Below are positions 27,964 through 38,876 of a stretch of DNA of 64,000 nucleotides, piece by piece. The position numbers and the translations under genes were made by a program. Origin of the DNA: Sycon ciliatum (taxonomy: Eukaryota > Porifera > Calcarea > Leucosolenida > Sycettidae); assembly GCF_964019385.1 (NCBI RefSeq), contig NC_088646.1:7650162-7714161 (forward strand). Direction: 5' to 3'. Numbering within the stretch: the first letter of the stretch is position 1; each line of letters opens with the position of its first letter. The notes under the pieces were generated by a model. The model was not told the origin of the DNA. It was given only the letters and a program-made list of their open reading frames with translations, and made no database searches.

Positions 27964-28006
27964 CAGGGAATAGTAAAATACTGAGCTAGTACCTTACCAC
28001 TCCCTG
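27964..28006. mobile_element. Ultrashort hAT-like element, 43 bp, perfect 8-bp target duplication
   Basis: CAGGGAATAGTAAAATACTG at one end and ACCACTCCCTG at the other, flanked by exact GTTGGAAG copies (27956-27963 and 28007-28014) that fit nTnnnnAn. Confidence 0.85.
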
Positions 28007-28232
28007 GTTGGAAGTGTCGTAGTGGGTGAGGTCGATCTGACAGTTTGATGTCGGACCGACTCTGCCCCAGTGCTTCGGTAATCTTGTACGGTTTTCGTTG
28101 GACAGAGGTTGGTCGTCAATTGTGATTCATCGCTGATTTTTCAGGCTCTTTCTGCTCCATACTAGGAGCCTGGACCCATTCTGTGACCTTCCTGTTACTG
28201 TACACTATGCACAAGACAGTATTGTCCAGTCA

Positions 28233-28400
28233 GTGATATGGAGTTCGCCGAACGGTGTCGCGTTCCAAGCTGAGAAAGTAAGTTTCTACAGTGCTGTTTT
28301 GTGGAACTTGCTACCGGAAGATGTGCGGACCGTCTCGTGGCTCCCTAAGTTTAAACTGCCCTCCGTATTGCTGCGATGTATGACAATTGCATTCCTGCCT
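28233..28400 (+). pseudogene. Fragment of a LINE ORF2 C-terminus
   Basis: The frame includes SFYSAVLWNLLPEDVRTV, the W-LP-V signature found near the C-terminal end of many non-LTR polyproteins. No flanking reverse transcriptase is present. Confidence 0.5.
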
Positions 28401-28407
28401 AATGCCT

Positions 28408-30800
28408 GGCCGACTACGGTACCGTGAGTACTAGTAGAGTGTCTCGCCACCCATACTGTGATAACTGTTAGCACTAGTGCTTTCATAGGATGCCCTTACC
28501 CACTTAGAGTACATACTTACACAACGGTGATACACCTTGCCTACTTTAGCCTTCTGCTGTTCTTCTGCTCTTTTATCCCTCCCTACTGAGTCCTGACACA
28601 TTAAATTTTGATTACGACAGATAATTATTACCGGTATGTAATGTCACCCCCCCCCCCCCCCCCCAACACACACACACCCTTCATGGGCAACCCGTTTGAC
28701 TTAGCGAAGTAAAATAAAGAATACATACAATACATACTCAATCTACAATACATACTCGGTATTCGGGTCGAGACCAGGACCATACTAGCTAGACATATCC
28801 CAACGCCTAGACTAGAGCCTGTCAATCTGTCCGATGAACCGATGCCGGTGATGGCATATTTTGCGCGGCTGGATGATCGCATCCTTCAAATGCCATTCAA
28901 AAGAGAATCAGTAAAAGCAACAGCAAGGTGTAAAATGCAATCAGTGAACCCGGCGGTCATCACGGCGTGTTGTTCTACGTCGCAGGAGTTTCAACAATAC
29001 TCGCCGGTATTGCACTATTGGGCCTGTGTGTGTGACACGCTCGAATTAAATGTGACACGCTCATGCATCCGACTGTGGCACAGATCAGTGTCCAGTGCAG
29101 CTCTAATAGTAATACATAATGTAGTATTATACATGTACTACAGTAAGCTGAGTAACCACAAATACACACTGTACAATGATCAATACCTACTTTTACCAGT
29201 GAATACCTAATTTTATGATGATCTATAATCAGATAATGTCAAGAGTACTTGATAATGTACATCATGATACCAGTAGACTATCATTGTTGTACCAGTTTGC
29301 AATGATTATGTACACGTACATGCAGGTCAAGTTCTTCTTCTTCAACACAAGCTACTGTAGCTGTATTACTTTGTTCTTGCTCGTACAAGAGGCTGTATTG
29401 TTCCAGAAAAAAAGCAAAAAAGCACATGTACTATAGAATCTGATACAGTATATTATACTTCCGCCAATATTTCAGCATCAACATAATTATTCGCGATCTT
29501 GAAAGGAGGACCACGCCTCGGTCCTCACTACCCGGTACCCCTCAGCTGTGATATGCCTGCACGCTCGTCATCACCTCATGTAGCAAGCAAATACTTGGAA
29601 TAGCTGGACCTGATGGTGTTACTGTTGTCTTACACATTCCTATAATAGTATTTCGACTAGAGACAAACATGCGGCGCACAGCTGATTTAGCAAACACTGT
29701 GAATAGTACATGTAAGCCGCTAAGCGTGGAGAGTAAAGCAACTGGCAGCAGGTCAGAATGCACGCACACATCACAAAGCAGGCTTAGGGGAGAGACTTAC
29801 TCAAAACCAGGAGACAGGATTGAACACTTGAATTGAACGGTGCGGTTGGTCCGAAATCTTTCCTCTCCTACTGCGACGCGACCGCCGTTTCGTAGCCTTA
29901 ATTATCGTGTGCAGAACCACCTGGTGACCATCATGCATTGTAATGCAGTTCACTCCGCGATAAAGAATGTGATGCAGTTACTAAGGAAGGAAGACGTGCG
30001 TTCCAGTTGGGTTTGTAAATGTGCGTCTAGCGATCGCGCGCGGGCGCGCGTGTGTAGGCATTGGCGGATTAATGCTCGAAAAGCAGTGAAATTAATTGGC
30101 AGAACCATACAACCTTATGGCAGGCAATTCCTCAAATTCTGCTCCATTTCTTTATCCACATACCAAACATGTATGAAACTTACCAGAAAAAGTACCGAAT
30201 TCTACCAATTCTTCTGCCGGCATTATTTATAATTATAATAATAATACAATGGTGATCTGCCACCAACCATGAAAATGTTACTATACCATCACTCAGCCCG
30301 CCATCGCTGTTGACGACCAACATCGACCGCATCGACCTGACACCTCGTCCAAGAGTTCCGCTGTCTTGCAAGTGTCTGTACTTTTAGTAATGGTGGCTTT
30401 TTGGATACGGAAATAACTTTTAAAATTCCAGATTGAACCAGATTCCTCGTGTTTTGTGTACACTGCAAAGTCTCATCTTTCAAGTGCCATCGACTTCAAG
30501 AGGACCAAGGTGTTGGTAGGACGATGACTACAGGCTTAGGCTATATATTATTATTAAAGTTTATACACACTGCTATAGAGTTGAGACGAAGGCTGCGAAC
30601 TATTATAAAGGCATCCCATTTCCGCTATCTCGACCAATTCCACTGGGCATGTACTGATTTGGACGCGAACTCAGTTAGAGGCGTGTGGCTGTTCAGATCA
30701 ACTCAAAGCTAAGATTATCCCGACTGCACAGCAGTCAGTCTCTGCAGCATCTCATCCAGACCACTTTTATAAAACTCCACTTACACGTCACTTAAAACAT
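28408..30800. other. Intergenic, no recognised gene
   Basis: Poly-C run at 28648-28664, many TACATGTAC palindromes and AT-rich stretches. Short frames only. Confidence 0.4.
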
Positions 30801-31034
30801 AAACTGATAAAGCACTAGAAGTCTCGACAATAATGGGTAACCACTAACCAACTGTTATTGGTTACCGCGCTGCGACTCAATACAAGTAGTCTCGTCGTTC
30901 CTCCTGGACGTATCAGGTTTTCGCCATCTTCTGACTGAAGTAGAGTCTTCGACCAATAACAGTTAGTGGTGACCCATTAGCTAGAGGAGTCGGCAATATG
31001 ACTATTGTCGAGACTTCTAGTGCTTTATCAGTTT
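30801..31034. repeat. Foldback repeat with perfect 32-bp arms
   Basis: Arms 30801-30832 and 31003-31034 are perfect inverted copies (AAACTGATAAAGCACTAGAA...). A second pair of arm segments (CACTAAC...GTTATTGG) lies inside, so the arms once extended about 75 bp. Confidence 0.8.
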
Positions 31035-31155
31035 GTACAATCCATGTATGTATCAGCCTCTTACAAGCAGATACAAAACCTCTTGATGTCACCAAGAGTA
31101 CCGTGATAAACCGGTTTACATCATGGTGACATAGCAGACTCAGCGGAGCACGTTC

Positions 31156-31206
31156 AGGTTGGTTGTAACTCTGAGTTTCATGCCGCTAGTCAATCATCAC
31201 ACAACT
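31156..31206 (-). ncRNA. Decayed hammerhead, second sequence family
   Basis: Minus strand: AGTTGT, GTGATGA (core C3 changed to G), a degenerate stem II, GAAA, stem III CTC-A-GAG, TT, then ACAACC. Stem I still pairs 5 bp. It shares stems I and III with 36136-36180. Confidence 0.55.
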
Positions 31207-31635
31207 GATACTCGAATCTACCCAACACGGCAACAGTATGCTTATAAACACACAGGGCCACAAGCATAAACAAATTTAGCGCTAAATCTGGTGTAAGGTA
31301 TGGGGAGAAAGTTGGCGCGGGCCAAGGCGCGACAGTAGAAGTACCGGGAGGGTGGCGGGCAACAGGCAGGTGTGAGCATGAAAGCGCGGACAGAGGCGAT
31401 GGGGAGGCAGTGTACAGCAGATGGGTGGAGGGGCCAGGAAGATGGCGCGCAATGGGCCAGTGAGATCGCTAGGCCTGCCCCCGGACGAGCCTCTGGAGTT
31501 TCGAGAAAACTCCATTTTTTTATTTTTGTTGCAGTGCCGAAAGACCATCTTTTCAGGAAAGTGAAATTCCTCGAAAAGTCCTACTAGCGGCAACCCGAAA
31601 CTCCCTCTAGAATTCGACGATTCTGCCGCGTCATA

Positions 31636-31700
31636 CCCTGTCAAAAGGCCTTAGGCCTGTGGGGATTGCCCTATCAAAAACTTAATAATAATACCAGTGG
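31636..31700 (+). mobile_element. LINE 3' tail, copy 2
   Basis: Nearly identical to 27536-27590 (CTGTCAAAAGGCCTTAGGCC, then an AATAATAATA tail). Confidence 0.7.
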
Positions 31701-33011
31701 ACCACAGTGATTTGCCAGTAAAACGGGGTTACCAGATTAGAAAAAAGGTTCTAATGGAAATTTGGGCGAAGGACTGAGCATACTTGAACAATGTAAGAAT
31801 GAAAACTGTCAACGAATCTCTTTTCAGGAAATCTGGGAAGGGCCAGTATATCTCCAATGGTTCCTAGCGATCTAACCTCTGGGGTGTCGGTAGAACGCGT
31901 CTCACCTAATCCTGTGAATGATTGTTCACATGCACATACACACGCACACACACACATGCGCACACGCGCACACCTTGAACGGCCACCGCCATGCCGGAGT
32001 GCGATGCTCGCACGTGAGCAGAGCAATAGGTATAAACAGGGAGTCACAGGCTCACAGCATGGCACTTGGTGAAGTTGGTCCACCCGCAACTACATCATTG
32101 GGAAGCTTGCCACTGCAGGAGGACGAGGGTGCTATGGCATTTGCCTCCACTACATGCCTCGTTCTGCGCAGCGCAGTACCGCGGCTCTTCCTCCGTGATG
32201 GCTGTCTTGGCCAGGTCAGTGCTTTGTAGCAAAACCCAGCACGCTGTCTCCTTCTGGGGCCATGTCTGGAATGCGAAGACAGAGCTCCCCAAAAAGCACT
32301 TGCCTAGCGCCTGGTGAGGCGATTGGAGTCCATCCTGGCAAAATGACTGAGTCAATGACCGAGGGAAGAATGATGATGGTACAGCAGCAGATCACCATGG
32401 TTTCCAGGAAGTCTGACCTGGTCTGCTATCTCCGCCATGCTGGTGATCATGGTGAACCTGGCACATCTGCCATTGACATTGTGTGAAGCGGGATCTACCC
32501 AGGATGGCACGGTTGCATGCATGGTGGAAAGCGTCGAGCCGTAGCCTACCCTGTCCCCGGTTCACTGCTCAGGTTCTGGCGATGTATTGTAGAACGACGT
32601 AGATGTAGTGAGCACAACGGGTGTTTGTACACCCATCTCCAGTCCTCATGGATATGGAGACTTTTGGAGAGGCATTGGCATTGAAAAGTAGACTGCTGCA
32701 CCCTACTAAAAGCGTATGGTGCCTTTCCCAATTGTACCATTACCTAACCACCAGGGGCGTCAGAAGGGATTTACCGGTAGGGTATTTAACAGTGCGGGTA
32801 AGGTCAGCCATCTGAAGTACAACTTACTCTTGGGGGAGGGGTGGCTCCGCTGAAAATTTCTAAATGTATAGCCCAACATCACATCACCACTGCCTTTTTC
32901 TTGATTCACGGGGTAGCTGGGACAACGAGTGGTACGGTCAATACCGTACTGGGGTAGCGTGTCCATCTAACCATCCAGTAAACCGCTGACCAGGGTAAGT
33001 GAAACCGGTCC
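31700..33011. other. Intergenic, no recognised gene
   Basis: Frames of 60-110 codons around 31750-32490 lack recognisable domains. 32757-32950 resembles 36531-36700 (both start GGCGTCAGAAGG), a degraded dispersed repeat. Confidence 0.4.
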
Positions 33012-33157
33012 CAGGCGCGTGCGCCGGTGCCCTTCAAGGGGGGGATTCCGGGGACCTCCCCCCGGGAAAAATTTCAAAAAGTTAAGCAAAATCCTGCATT
33101 TTGAGCTAAAAAAGGGGGGTTCCGGGCACCCAGGAACCCATACGGGGCACGCGCCTG
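33012..33157. mobile_element. Small inverted-repeat element with possible 5-bp target duplication
   Basis: Ends CAGGCGCGTGC and GCACGCGCCTG, flanked by GGTCC on each side. The centre holds a poly-G/poly-C tract pair. Confidence 0.45.
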
Positions 33158-33174
33158 GGTCCTGCACTTGCTCT

Positions 33175-33263
33175 ATATCCCCGCAAGACTCCAGATTGGC
33201 GCCGCTCCATCTCCCCGCAAGACTCCAGATGGGCGCCGCTCCATCTCCTCGCCAGATTTCAGA
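33175..33263. repeat. Tandem repeat, three units of about 30 bp
   Basis: CCCCGCAAGACTCCAGATTG-type units repeated three times with divergence. Confidence 0.8.
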
Positions 33264-33799
33264 TGGACATCACTTTGAGCATTATCGTCCACAGCCATCG
33301 CCTTCTCAGTCGTGCTCAAGGTCAAGCCCCAGCGACTTGAGCAGCTTATCAAGTCCCATGCTAGTGAGTCCAGATCATGGTGAGTGACAGTGCACAGGAG
33401 CCACATCATCGTAAAACTGTGATCACTGTGCACTTCACCCACACCCACCCAAACACCCACCCGCACCCACACACAGACACCCACCCACCCACACACCCGC
33501 ACCCATACACAGACACAGACACCCACACACAGACACAGACACAACACACACATGATTGCCACAGTTGCAGCAACAATGATGTGGTTATATAATACACTTC
33601 CCAGGGGCTTTGGTTAAAAACCGTTAAAAAAGTAAAGATCCAAATGATAATGGTTGAAAATGAAGAACTATAATGCTGACACAACACACGCAAACGAATG
33701 TTTATCTTGAAAGTAGACTTTTATGTACAATCATTCTGTGCATCTTTACATATTTACAACAGATATATAATGGCGAAAACACATCTCACATATACCACA

Positions 33800-34759
33800 C
33801 TACCAATCGAGCCATTCCTTCATATAGACACATGTTGAAGGCGACACGGCACTGCCTTCGCAGCAGTTGAACACCAGCGGGCAAGCAGCACACGGAGTGC
33901 ACATGAGACCGGTGGGCGCAAGCGTCGAGGAGCGCGCGCGGTACAGCACGACCGGCTTTCCGTCCATGCCGCTGGTCACCTCGCGCTCCACTTTGCCGTC
34001 GTAGATCAGCGCGCCGAGTAGCATCTCGATATGCTCAACAGTCAGCTTTACTTTACTGACGCCAAGCCGGTTTATAAACTCCCACACGTCACTAGAGTTT
34101 GTCAGCGCTGCACTACGCCGGGCGATTGGATCCAGATCGCCGACTGCAACACCACCAAACGCTGCTGCCGGCGCCAGCGTACTGGCTCTGCTCTGCAGAA
34201 ATTTCAGACACTGCTGCATTAGCACATCCACAAACTCTGACTCAAAGTCCTGATCAGTGAACCATGGTCCTCCTGTCACTGACTGATCTGGCTCCAAGTT
34301 GAAGAGCATGTAAACTTTCTTCTTTTGATTCCCGACACTCTTCAACTGCTTGATGATCTTCTTGCTCTCTAGCGTTTTCAGCACTTTCTTCAGCTGTGTT
34401 TCGTTCAGGCCACTCTGTTGCCTAATGTCTCGTGTCCAAATGCCCTTCGTCTGAGCCTGCTCAACAATCTGGTAAACTAGTTTCTCCTCATTGTCAGCAC
34501 CTTGCAGGCTGCCAAGCACCTCCGTGTTTTTCGTCCGGTAAAACAACACATCGCCCTGCTTCAACACTTCCAGTCTTCCAGTGGATAAAAGGCGATTGAT
34601 GGCCGTGGCCAGACGAGCAGCCTCCACATGCTGGGGCAATTCTCGACGTATAAGATCATGGCTGACCTCACCACTGCGCTGGCATAATTCCAAAATCCGA
34701 ACTTCCAAGTCCAACACCTCGGCCGCTTCTTGCTTTATAACAACCTCCGCTACAGCCAT
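33800..34759 (-). CDS. POLR3F: DNA-directed RNA polymerase III subunit RPC6 (RPC39/C34)
   Basis: An intronless 319-residue protein; family members have about 316. It is the winged-helix subunit of the RPC3/RPC6/RPC7 subcomplex, which opens promoters and contacts TFIIIB in the nucleus. The N-terminal winged helices include AINRLLSTGRLEVL and DNEEKLVYQIVEQA with KGIWTRDIRQQS. The highly conserved KKKVYMLFNLEPDQSVTGG, WFTDQDFESEFVDVL and QQCLKFLQSRA follow. Near the C-terminus, ALIYDGKVE precedes the cysteine cluster CTPCAACP...CC...CVYMKEWL, corresponding to the iron-sulphur site of this family. The reading starts at ATG 34759; the codon before it is GTG and is not used. Confidence 0.97.
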   Translation of the reverse strand: MAVAEVVIKQEAAEVLDLEVRILELCQRSGEVSHDLIRRELPQHVEAARLATAINRLLSTGRLEVLKQGDVLFYRTKNTEVLGSLQGADNEEKLVYQIVEQAQTKGIWTRDIRQQSGLNETQLKKVLKTLESKKIIKQLKSVGNQKKKVYMLFNLEPDQSVTGGPWFTDQDFESEFVDVLMQQCLKFLQSRASTLAPAAAFGGVAVGDLDPIARRSAALTNSSDVWEFINRLGVSKVKLTVEHIEMLLGALIYDGKVEREVTSGMDGKPVVLYRARSSTLAPTGLMCTPCAACPLVFNCCEGSAVSPSTCVYMKEWLDW

Positions 34760-35150
34760 CACTCCCTGTTACATCTTTCACGTCGATACCAAGGGACTAG
34801 AAGAAGGAGAACACGTAGTACAACTCAACTAAACTTCCAATGAATGTGTCTAAAAAATGGATTTGGCACTTTTTCGCATCTTGAGTTTTTCAAAAAAATA
34901 TAATTATACGATCACATGCACATGCACGAGATGTACGACGCGAAGGTAGACGTCATCGTCGTCATGTCACCCGACCACCACGACCACGGCCGGTACGGGC
35001 CGGGCCACGGCTAGCCGGCTAGGCTTGTCCACAAAATGTTTTCAATTATTTCTGAATTTTGGTTGGATTTTCGCACTTTGAATTTTTTTTGAATTTTGGC
35101 CTCATCAGGATTAAATTTTGGCCGTTTTTGGAGAACGACAGTGCTGTCAC

Positions 35151-35524
35151 TAGACATAGCCCGATTTTGCTAGCAATTCTGCTGGCAAAATATCGAAGAA
35201 TTTTGACGAGAGAATTTGCTGGCAAAATGGAGCAAAATATCGGTATGTTCGCTGGAAATTGGGAGATTTTACACTTATACGGTGCATGTGACTCATTTTC
35301 GTACATTTTGCGAACACGTGACTCATTTTTTCTCATTTTTGCCAACACGTGACCCACTTTCGGTCAGTTTTCCTACACGTGACCCAAATTTGGCCTTGCA
35401 TTGGAGCAAAAAGGGAGCAAAATATCGAGTGACCTGGCAAAATGAAAGCAAAATATCGACGATGAGCGAGCAAAATTTTGCGGCAAAATATCGAAGTTTC
35501 CCTGGCAAAATCGGGCTTTGCCTA
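35151..35524. mobile_element. hAT-like MITE, 374 bp, 8-bp target duplication
   Basis: Ends TAGACATAGCCCGATTTTGC and, inverted, TAGGCAAAGCCCGATTTTGC. Flanked by GCTGTCAC at 35143-35150 and 35525-35532. The inside is a series of GCAAAATATCG and ACACGTGACCCA sub-repeats. Confidence 0.88.
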
Positions 35525-35607
35525 GCTGTCACATCTGGAGAGTACATGTGCTGCTCAATATATTACCAAGTTTGACATGTGAAAACAGTACTTTCAAATA
35601 CACACAC

Positions 35608-35630
35608 CTTTGACCTTTGACCTTTTGACA
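35608..35630. repeat. TTTGACC tandem
   Basis: CACCTTTGACCTTTGACC..., as at 52-82. It is followed by unrelated sequence and a 22-bp T run (35691-35712). Confidence 0.7.
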
Positions 35631-36135
35631 CCCATCCCCCAAATTTGGAAGCACACAGCAGTACAGACACACATGATAAGCAGTTTGTGGTTTTTTTTTT
35701 TTTTTTTTTTTTCATTTTTTGGAAATGTTGGGTACGAGTACTGTAAAAACCATGGCAGCGGATCGAATTTTTTCTGCATTTTGGGGGATTTTTTGAATTT
35801 TCTTAAAACATTTTGACCGTTTTTTTCGCTTTTTGAATTTCAATTTTGCACAAAATAATTCGCATGATGTGGCCACCCTTACTAGATACTAGGCCTTAGC
35901 CACGGCCACATGCACAGCTAGCTAGAGAGTAGAGTCACAGACTCCAGTGACAGGCCAGGAGTCCCAGGACAGGACTGGCCCAGGCCAGGAGTCCCTGATA
36001 CTGACGTCATGATCATCACTCATGCATATGCATGACTTGTTTGTACACAATCATGACACTGTAATAAATTTGTATTGTATGTACACTGCACTGTTGTTGT
36101 TGTCGTGTTGTGTCACAAGTAGCGGATATCTAGGA

Positions 36136-36180
36136 GGATGGAACTCAGAGTTTCACGCATGAGGCGATCATCAGACAACC
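36136..36180 (-). ncRNA. Hammerhead-like motif, second family, core intact but stems weakened
   Basis: Minus strand: GGTTGT, CTGATGA, stem II CGC with loop CTCAT and GCG (outer T-T mismatch), GAAA, stem III CTC-T-GAG, TT, CCATCC. Stem I pairs at 4 of 6 positions. Activity is doubtful, but descent from a hammerhead is clear beside the copy at 31156-31206. Confidence 0.6.
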
Positions 36181-36899
36181 GCATTCCTACTTGCCTTTGC
36201 TGTAGTTGTAATAGCTGAACAGGCTTGTAAGTAAATACTAGTAGTTAGCTGTAGCAGTGCCGCAGTAGTACTGTACCTGCACAATGTAGGTTCTTTCTGG
36301 AAGTACCAGTCCAGCTCAGTCAAACTGTCATGATCCATTTCAACACAAACAATCAAACATTCAGCAGCAGCCGCGGGCCAGCAGCGCGCGGGCGAACTTA
36401 TGATGTCATGATTGTATCTGCAATGACTCCCCTATCATAAAAGTCCAGGATTTCATAAAGCCTTTGACTCTTCACTCGGCAATCTTTAACTGTTTGGCAT
36501 CGGTTCATATGATTAATTTTTTAAACTTCCAGAGGCGTCAGAAGGTAAGTTAGGGTGGTACGGTGGTCATCCATCTGAGCATGAGGTGCAGTTTACTGAG
36601 CTGGCTTGTTGGGATTGTGGTTACGCCGAAATTTTTCGAAGTTTAGAGCCCAAACCAGTGCTTTTGATTGATTCATGGGGCAAAGCCTGTGGTGCGGTCA
36701 CGTTACTTTGTGTACGATATCATATCGGAAGTGAAGGATACATGACCTCCTTAGCAATAAATACACGCTGGTGGCCAAAAAGTTGGCCGATGAACTGGAC
36801 CGGTTCCGCCGGGCCTGCACGGTAGTGACCGTAGCGTGTCCGACGTGTCCGACGTCGGCCCTGACTATGACTTAGTAACCGTATCGTGAGTCTATGGCC

Positions 36900-38199
36900 G
36901 GTACCAGCCTGGCATGTTCTGAGCCGAGGAACCAGCCTGGCATGTTCTGAGCCGAGGAACCAGCCTGGCATGTTCTGAGCCGAGGAACCAGCCTGGCATG
37001 TTCTGAGCCGAGGAACCAGCCTGGCATGTTCTGAGCCGAGGAACCAGCCTGGCATGTTCTGAGCCGAGGAACCAGCCTGGCATGTTCTGAGCCGAGGAAC
37101 CAGCCTGGCATGTTCTGAGCCGAGGAACCAGCCTGGCATGTTCTGAGCCGAGGAACCAGCCTGGCATGTTCTGAGCCGAGGAACCAGCCTGGCATGTTCT
37201 GAGCCGAGGAACCAGCCTGGCATGTTCTGAGCCGAGGAACCAGCCTGGCATGTTCTGAGCCGAGGAACCAGCCTGGCATGTTCTGAGCCGAGGAACCAGC
37301 CTGGCATGTTCTGAGCCGAGGAACCAGCCTGGCATGTTCTGAGCCGAGGAACCAGCCTGGCATGTTCTGAGCCGAGGAACCAGCCTGGCATGTTCTGAGC
37401 CGAGGAACCAGCCTGGCATGTTCTGAGCCGAGGAACCAGCCTGGCATGTTCTGAGCCGAGGAACCAGCCTGGCATGTTCTGAGCCGAGGAACCAGCCTGG
37501 CATGTTCTGAGCCGAGGAACCAGCCTGGCATGTTCTGAGCCGAGGAACCAGCCTGGCATGTTCTGAGCCGAGGAACCAGCCTGGCATGTTCTGAGCCGAG
37601 GAACCAGCCTGGCATGTTCTGAGCCGAGGAACCAGCCTGGCATGTTCTGAGCCGAGGAACCAGCCTGGCATGTTCTGAGCCGAGGTACCAGCCTGGCATG
37701 TTCTGAGCCGAGGAACCAGCCTGGCATGTTCTGAGCCGAGGAACCAGCCTGGCATGTTCTGAGCCGAGGAACCAGCCTGGCATGTTCTGAGCCGAGGAAC
37801 CAGCCTGGCATGTTCTGAGCCGAGGAACCAGCCTGGCATGTTCTGAGCCGAGGAACCAGCCTGGCATGTTCTGAGCCGAGGAACCAGCCTGGCATGTTCT
37901 GAGCCGAGGTACCAGCCTGGCATGTTCTGAGCCGAGGAACCAGCCTGGCATGTTCTGAGCCGAGGAACCAGCCTGGCATGTTCTGAGCCGAGGTACCAGC
38001 CTGGCATGTTCTGAGCCGAGGTACCAGCCTGGCATGTTCTGAGCCGAGGAACCAGCCTGGCATGTTCTGAGCCGAGGAACCAGCCTGGCATGTTCTGAGC
38101 CGAGGTACCAGCCTGGCATGTTCTGAGCCGAGGTACCAGCCTGGCATGTTCTGAGCCGAGGTACCAGCATGGCATGTTCTGAGCCGAGGAACCAGCTTG
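36900..38199. repeat. 28-bp minisatellite, about 46 units
   Basis: The unit is ACCAGCCTGGCATGTTCTGA followed by GCCGAGGA. Units are almost identical. A GGTACC variant in place of GGAACC is concentrated in the right third. Because 28 is not a multiple of three and the minus-strand unit has no stop in any frame, all three minus frames stay open for more than 1.2 kb. These frames are treated as repeat artefacts, not genes. Confidence 0.97.
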
Positions 38200-38477
38200 G
38201 GTGAACGTCTTACAACGTTACCGGCCGCATGATCTGGTTTCATATACTGTACAATGTATATCTGTAGAGTATGATGTAGAGTCACGTGATGCTGCAGGCA
38301 GTTTACAAGGCCCAGTCCCATACCACTGACTGCACCATGTACCCAACTAATTGGTGTGATGGCCTCTTAGGTCATCATGGGTATTTTAACTACTATTTTA
38401 GCTTTTTAGTCTCGAATACTGTAGTCCTTAGGAGCCTGTTCTCTTGCGATAGCCTATGCCCAGGCCATGGTATAAAC

Positions 38478-38868
38478 TAGGGGTCAAACGGGTGTACCTT
38501 TAACTAACGAACGGGTAATTTTCTTAACGGGCGGGTTAACGGGTACCCTTTAACAGCCATGTTTAAAGTTTTGCGCAATTTTCACATAAATCAAGATTTT
38601 AATTGATCTGTTCTCGGGTTGCATTTTGATATCACGTTGTGATTCGCAAATTGATTTGTGTCTCATAGTCGCAGAGGTAGATCTGCTAGGTACGAAAATG
38701 CAACAATAATGCAGACATCCAGCGTGGAGTTGTAAATAATTGACTTCCGCCTGGAATACACGATCCCAGCAGTGTTGCTCCGTACTGACTGAATCATCAA
38801 AATCCAAACGGGTACTCTTTTACTAACGGTACCTGAGATTAACGGTCGGGCACACCCCTTTGACTCTA
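38478..38868. mobile_element. hAT-like MITE, 391 bp
   Basis: Ends TAGGGGTCAAACGGGTGTAC and, inverted, TAGAGTCAAAGGGGTGTGCC. Flanks GTATAAAC and GTACAAAC are 7/8 identical and fit nTnnnnAn. AACGGGTA-type sub-repeats lie near both ends. Confidence 0.75.
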
Positions 38869-38876
38869 GTACAAAC

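Noticed and set aside
36900-38199. CRISPR-like regular repeat
   Set aside because: Units are directly adjacent with no variable spacers, in a eukaryotic context; it is a minisatellite.
36720-38321. 533-, 432- and 427-codon overlapping minus-strand frames
   Set aside because: They are the three frames of a 28-bp tandem repeat without stops; no conserved sequence outside the array and no splice or start logic.
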